From positions 41,827 to 105,826 of the forward strand of contig DJBL01000073.1 in NCBI GenBank assembly GCA_002435595.1: 64,000 bases of DNA. Direction: 5' to 3'. Made by a program: the position numbers and the translations under genes. This document shows positions 46,069 to 53,449 of the stretch, in pieces (position 1 is the first letter of the stretch; every line of letters starts with the position of its first letter). Source of the DNA: Stenotrophomonas maltophilia. GTDB taxonomy: Bacteria > Pseudomonadota > Gammaproteobacteria > Xanthomonadales > Xanthomonadaceae. The notes beneath the pieces were generated by a model. It was not told the DNA's origin. It saw only the letters and a list, made by a program, of their open reading frames with translations, and ran no database searches.

Positions 46069-47296
46069 CAAGGCGGTTGGACGACCGCTTGGCGGCACTG
46101 ACCATCATCCATCCCGTCGCGGCCATCCCATACTCCACGATGCCAACTGCCACCAGGACAGGCGAGGCGACCGCCGATCTTGCAAGGACGAGCACGAGAA
46201 CCGCCAGGGTCGCAGCGCCGATCATCTCCACCCCCGCGCGCCGCCAAGGCAAATCCATTGTCATCAGAAGGTTGACGGCAGAGAGCCTCAGACACATGCC
46301 GGGAACAATCAGCGCGAACCAGGCGATGTAGTCAGCCAGGCCCACATACGAGGTCCCGAACAACAGGGAGATCGCCGGAGAGAGCAGGAACAGAATGAGG
46401 CCGGCGAGTACGCCGTAGGCGGCCGTCGCCCAGAACAGCATTGCATCCGATTGCGCCCGCTCATCCGTCGACGAGCGCCGGTAAAGCAAGGGAATCAAGG
46501 ACAACATCAGCGCCACGACCGGCATCACCATCGCCGCGGCAATACGCGCCGATGCTGCATAGCTGCCCGCGTCCAACGGGGACAACACTTTGCTGGCCAA
46601 GGTCTTGTCCACCTCGCTGGGCGCGGCGGCCGTGGCGGCCAGCACGGCATAACCGCCATTCTCTCGCCACCGGGGGCGATCCAGAAATCGAACATCCCGC
46701 AGCCCCGGCAGCGGCACCGGCAACACCCATGCCGCGGCGAGCAGCGCAAGAATGCCGCATGCCAAGTGTCCGGCGATGTACGTGGACAGGGTGGCTGCGG
46801 GAACGAACAGGGAGAGGAAGGCGATCCAGAGTGCGCGCAGGACCAGGGCCGACAGGAGAATGGCCTGTGCCCGCGCCGGTTTTCCTGCAGCGTGGTGCGG
46901 AACCGCAAGAATAACGATCAACGGTTGCACGACCAGCTCGGCGACGGCCAACAGGAGTATCGTCCCCGCCCCCAGCGGGTAGAATCCGGTTGACACCGAG
47001 ACAAACAGTACTGCGAGCCCAGCGCCGCACGCCATCGTCGTGCCAAGCGCCGTCGCCAACGCGGTGCGGACGTCCTGCTGCTGCCGGGACGCGTCCCTGA
47101 GCAACGTCAGATGGGTGCCGAACGTGGCAAAGCCCGCCAGGAAAACGCTGGCCGCTGCAATGCCTGCATACATGCCGAAGCGATCGGCACCCAACAATCG
47201 GGCCAGCAGGATGAGTGAGGCCGCCTGGGCCAACAGCCGGATGGCCAGCACCAGCGTGGTGACCAGCGTCGACTTCAGCAAGCCTTGAGAGATCAC
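46058..47296 (-). CDS. Wzx-type polysaccharide flippase
   Basis: About 412 residues, very hydrophobic, with about 12-14 helices, of the MOP/Wzx superfamily ('SQGLLKSTLVTTLVLAIRLL', 'GRFGMYAGIAAASVFLAGFA'-like N-terminal repeat). It probably moves undecaprenyl-linked glycan across the inner membrane. The start is uncertain: GTG 47296 (MISQGLLKST) is used because it sits right before the first helix, while a TTG at 47341 would add 15 residues. Transcribed opposite to the glycosyltransferase block and in the direction of pilA1. Confidence 0.82.
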   Translation of the reverse strand: MISQGLLKSTLVTTLVLAIRLLAQAASLILLARLLGADRFGMYAGIAAASVFLAGFATFGTHLTLLRDASRQQQDVRTALATALGTTMACGAGLAVLFVSVSTGFYPLGAGTILLLAVAELVVQPLIVILAVPHHAAGKPARAQAILLSALVLRALWIAFLSLFVPAATLSTYIAGHLACGILALLAAAWVLPVPLPGLRDVRFLDRPRWRENGGYAVLAATAAAPSEVDKTLASKVLSPLDAGSYAASARIAAAMVMPVVALMLSLIPLLYRRSSTDERAQSDAMLFWATAAYGVLAGLILFLLSPAISLLFGTSYVGLADYIAWFALIVPGMCLRLSAVNLLMTMDLPWRRAGVEMIGAATLAVLVLVLARSAVASPVLVAVGIVEYGMAATGWMMVSAAKRSSNRLVRS

Positions 47297-47348
47297 GTTT
47301 GACAGGTTTCCCGACCGGGCGGCACGCCCCTGCCTATTCAATCAGAAC

Positions 47349-47372
47349 GGGCCCGCCCACGGGGGCCCTTTT
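47349..47372. terminator. Hairpin between flippase and pilA1
   Basis: GGGCCC-GCCCACGG-GGGCCC. On the plus strand it is followed by TTTTCTTT; on the minus strand it follows pilA1 by about 40 bp with a weaker tail. Possibly bidirectional. Confidence 0.5.
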
Positions 47373-47408
47373 CTTTCCTTGTGGCCGCCCCGATCCCTTG
47401 CGACGTGG

Positions 47409-47825
47409 TCAGCGGCACGATGACGGCAGGTACTTTCCTTCCAGCCCACCGCAACTCCAGTTGATGCTGCCATTGGAATCGGTCGCGGCCAGGGTGAGTA
47501 TCTGGCCCGCGATTTTGGCACTGGCCGAGCCGGAGAACTCCACATCAATGGCGCCACGTGTACCCACGGTCACCGAGCGCACATAGTTGCCGCTGACAGA
47601 GGCAGGCGGCGCCATGCCGGCGGCCAGATTGTCGGCCGGGAACTGCCCGTGATCGGAGTAATACGTCGCGATGGCTTCCTTTGCTCCGGTGGACAGGGAG
47701 AAGCCCTCGGCGACCTGGGCCCGGGCGACATAATCCTGATACGCGGGCAACGCAATGGCCGCGAGAATGGCGATGATCGCCACGACGATCATCAGTTCGA
47801 TCAACGTAAACCCACGTTGCCTCAT
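47409..47825 (-). CDS. pilA: Type IV pilin, pilA1
   Basis: 138 residues. The class-III leader MRQRG is cleaved by PilD before Phe, and the mature protein starts 'FTLIELMIVVAIIAILAAIA' with the conserved Glu5. After the N-terminal helix comes the globular domain. A C-terminal Cys pair (WSCGGLE and PSSCR) frames the D-region loop, and the chain ends at SSCR. ATG 47825 overlaps the stop of the upstream GT-C gene (ATGA), so translation of this pilin is probably coupled to that gene. It is a second, distinct pilin beside pilA2; the two differ strongly in the middle but share the N-terminal helix and the Cys frame. Confidence 0.92.
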   Translation of the reverse strand: MRQRGFTLIELMIVVAIIAILAAIALPAYQDYVARAQVAEGFSLSTGAKEAIATYYSDHGQFPADNLAAGMAPPASVSGNYVRSVTVGTRGAIDVEFSGSASAKIAGQILTLAATDSNGSINWSCGGLEGKYLPSSCR

Positions 47826-49786
47826 TGCTTTCCCCTTGAATGTTCTTGACCGGCCAACCAGTGCCGTAGTCCACGGATATCCTGCTCGTAGGCTCCCCGG
47901 CCATTGGACGCGCTCAGCACTCCCAAGGCCCCCTCCGCCTCGCCCTTCTCAAGCAAGTTTGATGCCAACCCCATCCGGACCAGCCAACTGCGATATCCGG
48001 CGTCCTGCGGCGAAAGCAGAACCGCCTCGCGCACCATGCGCATCGCCAACTCACGGTCGCCCATCACATTGAACGCGTAGTTGGCGTATAGCGCCCTCAA
48101 CCTGGAGGACTGCGGGTTGGCCTGGACAGTTGCGGCCAGCACTGAGAACAAGTGCCCCTCGTCGGCGAAATGGCACTTTCCCGCTACCCGGCACTCGACC
48201 ACGCCTTCCAGAGCGCTGAGTTCCTGCGGGCCTGCAGCATGTCTGGCCAGCTTCTCTGCGAATCGCTTCCAGACCAGATCGGGCACGACAGCGCCTTCCC
48301 GGCTCTGCAAGATGATCAAGGCCTGATCAGCCAGGGGCGACGAATGCGGCAGGGCGGCGGCATGTTCGAATTCACGGATCGCCATTGACCATCCCGGTGC
48401 CTGAGGGTCGTTGTTCGCCAGCCTGAGGAGGGTACGCCCGTACTCGTAGCCTGCGCGCGCGGAGTCAGGGTTACGCGTGGTCAGGGTCAGCGCCAAGTGG
48501 AACGGCTCGCCCCACGAATTGGCTTGCACCCACCCCATGGCACCCACGAATGCCAATGGAAGAGCCACCACAAGCGCGCGCGCCTCCTTGGTGAGCGGCC
48601 TCAGCACTGCCTGCAGCGGCTGGACCAGCGCCAGGATCACACCGAGCAAGGCGAGATAGTTCCGGTGCTCGAATGCCAGCTCCAGCGGATGCACGTTGCT
48701 GGTCAACGCATGGGACACGAAGAACCAGGCGACGCCCAGCGCCGTCAGGGGCCAGCGACGCCGCAGCAGCCATCCGCAGATCGCCATCAGGCACAAGGCC
48801 AGGCCCGCTACCAGCGTGGTGGCCGGGCGCAACAATCCTTGCGACACCGGAAAATTGTCGTAGTAGAACCACAGCGATTCCGGCCATGGCAGGAACATCT
48901 GCTTCAGGTAGAGCAACAGCACGGGCAACTGGGTGTACAGGCGATCGGGCAAGGAAAAGTCCCGTGTCGCATACGCCGCCGGCGCCAACGCAGCCGGAAC
49001 GACCAGGCAAATGAAGACAACAAGCGCACCGAGGATGCCGGCCGCGTAGGCACCGACCAGCAATCGGCGCTGCCCTGCCACGGGCGCGGCGAAGCGCAGG
49101 ACGAAACCGTCGAGAATCAGGGTGTACGCCGGGATCAGCAGCGCCGTTTCCTTGAAGCCCAGACCGAACGTTGCCGCGGCCAGAAATGCCAGCCACCAGG
49201 GCCAACTTCGACGTCCATCGACCATGGCGCGGCGCGCGGCGAGGTAGGCAAGCAACGACAACAGGATGCCGGTAGCCGCCCCCACTTCCATGCGTTGAAC
49301 GATGTACAGGGCACTGGACACCTGTATCGGGTGAGCCATCCAGATGAAGGCCACAGCCCAGGCAGCCCCGGCCAGGCCCCTCCCCCTCAGCGCGGTGGTC
49401 ATCTCCAGCAACCTGCGGGTGAGCAGCAGGACCAAAAGCCCATTGAACAGGTGCAAGGCCAGCCCGGTTGCCTTGAGCGCCACCGGATCCATACCTGTCA
49501 GGACGTGATTCAAGGCAAAGCTGGACATGGCCAGGGGTCGGCCCAGGATGCTGGCGATACCAGAGCCGAACAGGTGACTTACCCCGGCCCAGCTCAATTG
49601 ATCCAGTTTCCAATCCGGGTCGTTGACGAGGTTCGGGTAGTCGTCAAACAGAAAGCCCCCTCCCAGACCAGGAGACAGGACCAGCCATCCCAGCAGCGGC
49701 AAGAGCAACGAAAATGCGACCGTTGCCCCACGAGCGCGCCAACCACCCTGAGCTATCAACACGACCCCGTCTCCAACCGTTTCCAC
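47822..49786 (-). CDS. GT-C membrane glycosyltransferase with TPR-like C-terminus (TMTC/ArnT-like)
   Basis: 654 residues. Residues 1-400 hold about 10 hydrophobic segments. The first periplasmic loop has 'GGGFLFDDYPNLVNDPDW', the D-D motif placed as in GT-C enzymes of the TMTC/ArnT type. 'GRPLAMSSFALNHVLTGMDP' and 'LHLFNGLLVLLLTRRLL' follow as in that group, with 'WMAHPIQVSSALYIVQR' in the next loops. Residues about 420-640 are helical and TPR-like. Such enzymes move a sugar from a polyprenyl-phosphate to a protein or lipid in the periplasm. Its position between two pilin genes suggests pilin glycosylation; this is inference. GTG 49786 is the start. Confidence 0.75.
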   Translation of the reverse strand: METVGDGVVLIAQGGWRARGATVAFSLLLPLLGWLVLSPGLGGGFLFDDYPNLVNDPDWKLDQLSWAGVSHLFGSGIASILGRPLAMSSFALNHVLTGMDPVALKATGLALHLFNGLLVLLLTRRLLEMTTALRGRGLAGAAWAVAFIWMAHPIQVSSALYIVQRMEVGAATGILLSLLAYLAARRAMVDGRRSWPWWLAFLAAATFGLGFKETALLIPAYTLILDGFVLRFAAPVAGQRRLLVGAYAAGILGALVVFICLVVPAALAPAAYATRDFSLPDRLYTQLPVLLLYLKQMFLPWPESLWFYYDNFPVSQGLLRPATTLVAGLALCLMAICGWLLRRRWPLTALGVAWFFVSHALTSNVHPLELAFEHRNYLALLGVILALVQPLQAVLRPLTKEARALVVALPLAFVGAMGWVQANSWGEPFHLALTLTTRNPDSARAGYEYGRTLLRLANNDPQAPGWSMAIREFEHAAALPHSSPLADQALIILQSREGAVVPDLVWKRFAEKLARHAAGPQELSALEGVVECRVAGKCHFADEGHLFSVLAATVQANPQSSRLRALYANYAFNVMGDRELAMRMVREAVLLSPQDAGYRSWLVRMGLASNLLEKGEAEGALGVLSASNGRGAYEQDIRGLRHWLAGQEHSRGKQ

Positions 49787-49817
49787 AATAAAGAAAAGGG
49801 CCGCTAGGCGGCCCTTT
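49785..49817 (-). terminator. Strong terminator between pilA2 and the GT-C gene
   Basis: On the minus strand AAAAGGGCCGC-CTA-GCGGCCCTTTT followed by CTTTATT, about 26 bases after the pilA2 stop. Its tail runs directly into the GTG start of the GT-C gene, so that gene depends on read-through or on a promoter I cannot see. Confidence 0.85.
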
Positions 49818-49842
49818 TCGTACTACGTCGTTACGTCAGGCC

Positions 49843-50277
49843 TTAGTTGCGGCAGGACGACGGACGGTACTTGGCATCGATGGTGCCTTCGGACTTGCAG
49901 TCCCAGGTGATGCTGCCGCCGGCGTCGGCAGCCTTCAGCACGAAGGTGCCATCAGCGATCTTGGCACTGACCGAACCGGCCGGCTTCATGGTGGCGGTGA
50001 TGGTGTCCTCGTCAACGCCGACGCTCAACACGTACTTGCCGCTGATCGAGGCAGCATCAGCCAGGCCCGCGGCTGCGTTGTCAGCCGGGAACTCGCCCTT
50101 GTCAGCGTAGTACTCGGTCACGGCAGTCTTGGCGCCCGAGCTCAGGGTCATCGCTTCGGAGACCTGCGAACGTGCGACGTAGTCCTGGTAAGCCGGCAGC
50201 GCGATGGCGGCCAGGATGGCGATGATCGCCACGACGATCATCAATTCGATGAGGGTAAAGCCCTGCTGCTTCTTCAT
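49843..50277 (-). CDS. pilA: Major type IV pilin, pilA2
   Basis: 144 residues. Leader MKKQQG, then mature 'FTLIELMIVVAIIAILAAIA' with Glu5. Most of the globular part is rich in Ala, Ser, Thr and Asp ('SQVSEAMTLSSGAKTAVTEY'). The Cys pair in 'WDCKSEGTIDA' and 'PSSCRN' closes the D-region. ATG 50277 has AGGGGA 8 bases before it. A sigma-54 type promoter lies at 50374-50392, giving a leader of about 89 nt, and a strong terminator follows. It is therefore probably the highly expressed pilin, controlled by PilR and RpoN. Confidence 0.95.
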   Translation of the reverse strand: MKKQQGFTLIELMIVVAIIAILAAIALPAYQDYVARSQVSEAMTLSSGAKTAVTEYYADKGEFPADNAAAGLADAASISGKYVLSVGVDEDTITATMKPAGSVSAKIADGTFVLKAADAGGSITWDCKSEGTIDAKYRPSSCRN

Positions 50278-50373
50278 GCGTACATCCCCTAGAGATAGGT
50301 AGTAATTGAACACTGGGTCGAGGCCAGGCCGGCCGATGCCGGATGAGCAGGCGGACGCCCGTGCGGGTGGATC
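50278..50373. other. pilA2 5' leader region
   Basis: Between the sigma-54 promoter and the pilA2 start, about 90 bases of likely untranslated leader. Apart from the AGGGGA ribosome-binding site I see nothing further in it. Confidence 0.5.
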
Positions 50374-50392
50374 AAAGCAGGTTGCGTGCCAA
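50374..50392 (-). promoter_or_regulatory. Sigma-54 (RpoN) promoter of pilA2
   Basis: On the minus strand TTGGCACGCAACCTGCTTT matches the -24/-12 consensus TGGCACG-N4-TTGC(A/T), with the GG and GC pairs exactly 10 bases apart. The predicted start site is near 50366. The pair PilS/PilR encoded at 36.0-39.1 kb is the expected activator system. Confidence 0.82.
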
Positions 50393-50490
50393 CTTCTCAG
50401 CAATGCTCCCCAGCATTCCCCGGCGCAATGATGGCAGCAAACGTCAGGATTGGAACCCCCCTCACGGAAATCTGCGACCAATCCGGCAAT

Positions 50491-50540
50491 GTGACGTGTT
50501 GCGTCACCTTGTGACCACCCGGGTCCGGGACGGCGGTCAC
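50491..50540. promoter_or_regulatory. Dyads upstream of the sigma-54 promoter (possible PilR enhancer)
   Basis: GTGACG-TGTTG-CGTCAC (50491-50507) is a perfect 6 bp-arm dyad. It is followed by GTGACC (50511) and GGTCAC (50535-50540), a second matching pair. They lie about 125-175 bp upstream of the predicted pilA2 start site, a usual distance for NtrC-type enhancer sites. They also precede pilC on the other side. A role is not proven. Confidence 0.45.
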
Positions 50541-50635
50541 CGATCGCCCCGGCGGAGGGATGCCAAGGACGCCCGGAACCAGCTACCATGCGGCGCAGAT
50601 AGCCCGCCTGGGGATGGCGTGGCTGGGGAGCCTGT

Positions 50636-51892
50636 ATGTCTGTCAGCCGTAGTGCAGTCAAGAAAGAGCCCGTGGCGCGTAGCACCATGGAGATGCAGCC
50701 GTTTGTCTGGGAGGGGACCGACAAGCGCGGCATCAAGATGAAGGGCGAACAGCCCGCCAAGAACGCCAACCTGTTGCGCGCCGAGCTGCGCCGCCAGGGC
50801 ATCACGCCCCAGGTGGTCAAGCCCAAGCCCAAGCCGCTGTTCGGGGCCGCCGGCAAGGCGGTGACACCCAAGGACATCGCCTTCTTCAGTCGCCAGATGG
50901 CGACCATGATGAAATCCGGCGTGCCGATCGTGTCGGCGCTGGAGATCATCGGCGAGGGGCACAAGAACCCGCGCATGAAGAAGATGGTGGGCACCATCCG
51001 CACCGACATCGAGGGCGGCTCATCGCTGTATGAGGCGGTCAGCAAGCACCCGGTGCAGTTCGACGAGCTCTACCGCAACCTGGTCAAGGCCGGCGAAGGC
51101 GCCGGTGTGCTGGAAACCGTGCTGGACACGGTGGCCACCTACAAAGAGAACATCGAAACCCTCAAGGGCAAGATCAAGAAGGCGATGTTCTACCCGGCCA
51201 TGGTCGTGGTGGTGGCCCTGCTGGTCAGCGCCATCCTGCTGATCTGGGTGGTGCCGCAGTTCGAGGACGTGTTCAAGGGCTTCGGCGCCGAGCTGCCGGC
51301 CTTCACCCAGATGATCGTGGCGATGTCGCGCTTCATGGTGGCCTGGTGGTGGCTGATGCTGATGGTCTCGGTCGGCTCGGTGGTGGGCTTCCTGTTTGCC
51401 TACAAACGATCGCCGACCATGCAGCACACGCTGGACCGGCTGATCCTGAAGGTGCCGGTGATCGGGCAGATCATGAACAACAGCGCCATCGCCCGCTTTG
51501 CCCGGACCACCGCGGTGACCTTCAAGGCCGGCGTGCCGCTGGTGGAGGCCCTGAGCATCGTGGCCGGCGCCACCGGCAACAAGGTCTACGAGGAATCGGT
51601 GCTGCGCATGCGCGACGACGTGTCGGTCGGCTACCCGGTCAACATGGCCATGAAGCAGACCAACCTGTTCCCGCACATGGTCATCCAGATGACCGCCATC
51701 GGCGAAGAGGCCGGCGCCCTGGACACCATGCTGTTCAAGGTGGCCGAGTACTATGAGCAGGAGGTCAACAATGCCGTTGACGCACTGAGCAGCCTGCTGG
51801 AACCGATGATCATGATTTTCATTGGTACCATCGTCGGCGGCATGGTGATCGGCATGTACCTGCCCATCTTCAAACTCGCTTCGGTGGTCTGA
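50636..51892 (+). CDS. pilC: Type IV pilus inner-membrane platform protein PilC
   Basis: 418 residues. Two T2SSF (GspF) domains, the first with 'FFSRQMATMMKSGVPIVSAL' and 'ELYRNLVKAGEGAGVLETVL', the second with 'ARTTAVTFKAGVPLVEALSI' and 'MTAIGEEAGALDTMLFKVAE'. Membrane helices lie around residues 185-210, 235-260 and at the C-terminus. It connects PilB to the growing pilus. Divergent from pilA2 and followed by pilD after 7 bp, so pilC, pilD and coaE probably form an operon. Confidence 0.95.
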   Translation: MSVSRSAVKKEPVARSTMEMQPFVWEGTDKRGIKMKGEQPAKNANLLRAELRRQGITPQVVKPKPKPLFGAAGKAVTPKDIAFFSRQMATMMKSGVPIVSALEIIGEGHKNPRMKKMVGTIRTDIEGGSSLYEAVSKHPVQFDELYRNLVKAGEGAGVLETVLDTVATYKENIETLKGKIKKAMFYPAMVVVVALLVSAILLIWVVPQFEDVFKGFGAELPAFTQMIVAMSRFMVAWWWLMLMVSVGSVVGFLFAYKRSPTMQHTLDRLILKVPVIGQIMNNSAIARFARTTAVTFKAGVPLVEALSIVAGATGNKVYEESVLRMRDDVSVGYPVNMAMKQTNLFPHMVIQMTAIGEEAGALDTMLFKVAEYYEQEVNNAVDALSSLLEPMIMIFIGTIVGGMVIGMYLPIFKLASVV

Positions 51893-51899
51893 TACACAC

Positions 51900-52763
51900 A
51901 TGGCATTTCTCGACCAGCACCCCGGCCTCGGCTATCCCGCCGCGGCCGGCCTGGGACTGCTCCTGGGCAGCTTCCTCAACGTAGTCATCCTGCGCCTGCC
52001 CAAGCGGCTGGACTGGCAGTGGAAGCGCGACGCCCGCGAAGTGCTGGAAGAGCCGGACATCTACGAGCCGCCACCGCCGGGCATCGTGGTGGAGCCCTCG
52101 CACTGCCCGCACTGCAAGCACAAGCTGTCCTGGTACGAGAACATCCCGCTGTTCAGCTGGCTGATCCAGCGCGGCAAATGCCGCCACTGCCACGCCCCGA
52201 TCTCGATCCAGTACCCGCTGGTGGAACTGCTGACCGCCCTGCTGGTACTGGCCAGCGTGTGGCAGTTCGGCTTTGGCTGGCAGGGCTTCGGTGCGATCGT
52301 GCTGAGCTGCTTCCTGGTCGCCCTGTCCGGGATCGACCTGCGCACCCAGCTGCTGCCGGACCAGTTGACCCTGCCCTTGATGTGGCTGGGCCTGATCGCG
52401 GCCAGCGACAACCTGTACATGCCCGCCAAACCGGCCCTGCTCGGGGCCCTGGCCGGCTACCTGTCGTTGTGGTCGGTGTGGTGGCTGTTCAAGCAGATCA
52501 CCGGCAAGGAAGGCATGGGCCACGGCGATTTCAAGCTGCTGGCCGCACTGGGCGCCTGGTGCGGGCTCAAGGGCATCCTGCCGATCATCCTGCTGTCCTC
52601 GGTGGTCGGGGCGATCATCGGCTCGGTCTGGCTGTACTCGCGCGGCCGCGACCGCGCCACCCCGATCCCGTTCGGCCCGTACCTGGCCATCGCCGGCTGG
52701 ATCGTGTTCATGTGGGGCGAGCCAATGATCCGCGCCTATATGGGCTTCGCCGGCCTGCGCTGA
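51900..52763 (+). CDS. pilD: Prepilin peptidase / N-methyltransferase PilD
   Basis: A 287-residue membrane aspartic protease that removes pilin leaders and methylates the new N-terminus. The cytosolic Cys4 zinc motif is in 'SHCPHCKHKLSWYENIP' and 'RGKCRHCHAPISIQYPLVE'. The two catalytic Asp lie in 'SGIDLRTQLLPDQLTLP' and 'GMGHGDFKLLAALGAW' (GxGDxK motif). Multiple helices make up the rest. Its substrates here are pilA1, pilA2 and other prepilins. Confidence 0.95.
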   Translation: MAFLDQHPGLGYPAAAGLGLLLGSFLNVVILRLPKRLDWQWKRDAREVLEEPDIYEPPPPGIVVEPSHCPHCKHKLSWYENIPLFSWLIQRGKCRHCHAPISIQYPLVELLTALLVLASVWQFGFGWQGFGAIVLSCFLVALSGIDLRTQLLPDQLTLPLMWLGLIAASDNLYMPAKPALLGALAGYLSLWSVWWLFKQITGKEGMGHGDFKLLAALGAWCGLKGILPIILLSSVVGAIIGSVWLYSRGRDRATPIPFGPYLAIAGWIVFMWGEPMIRAYMGFAGLR

Positions 52764-52773
52764 GGGCCGGCCG

Positions 52774-53388
52774 ATGTCGCACTACGTCATCGGATTGACC
52801 GGCGGCATTGCCGCCGGCAAGAGTGAACTCAGCCGCCGCTTCGAGGCCCTGGGCATTACCGTCGCCGACGCCGACCTGGCCGCCCGCGCGGTGGTGGCGC
52901 CCGGCAGCGACGGACTGGCCCGGATCGTCAGCCGGTTCGGCCCCGGGATCCTGCTGCCCGACGGGCAACTTGACCGCGCCGGCCTGCGCGAACGCATCTT
53001 CGCCTCGGCCCCGGCACGGCAGGCGCTGGAAGCCATCACCCATCCGGCCATCCGCCAACTGCTGCGGGATACCTGCGCGCAGGCCGAGGGCCCCTACGCC
53101 ATCGCCGCCATCCCGCTGCTCACCGAAGCCGGCGGCCGCCGACAGTACCCGTGGCTGGACCGCATCCTGGTGGTGGATGTGCCGGTGGCCGTGCAGCATG
53201 CCCGCCTGCTGCAGCGCGACGGCATCACCGCCGAGCTGGCCGACCGCATGATCGCCGCCCAGGCCAGCCGCGAGGCCCGCCTGGCCCTGGCCGATGACGT
53301 GGTGGTCAACGATGGGCAGCCGGATCAGCTGCAGGCCCAGGTCGAACAGCTCGACCGCCAATACCGCCACCTGGCCGCCACCGGCTAG
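52774..53388 (+). CDS. coaE: Dephospho-CoA kinase
   Basis: A 204-residue P-loop kinase for the last step of coenzyme A synthesis. 'IGLTGGIAAGKSELSRRFEA' holds the Walker A motif. 'VADADLAARAVVAPG' and 'REARLALADDVVVNDG' match the conserved CoaE substrate and lid elements. It follows pilD by 10 bp, the usual pilD-coaE pair. Its 3' end converges on the histidine kinase gene. Confidence 0.95.
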   Translation: MSHYVIGLTGGIAAGKSELSRRFEALGITVADADLAARAVVAPGSDGLARIVSRFGPGILLPDGQLDRAGLRERIFASAPARQALEAITHPAIRQLLRDTCAQAEGPYAIAAIPLLTEAGGRRQYPWLDRILVVDVPVAVQHARLLQRDGITAELADRMIAAQASREARLALADDVVVNDGQPDQLQAQVEQLDRQYRHLAATG

Positions 53389-53449
53389 CCCCCATCCCGG
53401 GGTGGCTGGGCAGCGGATCGGCCCGAGACCGGCCACGCAGGGCGTGGCG

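Noticed and set aside
41031..47341. Mobile element carrying the glycan genes
   Set aside because: No transposase, integrase, terminal repeats or target duplication were found at either edge; only the composition hints at transfer.
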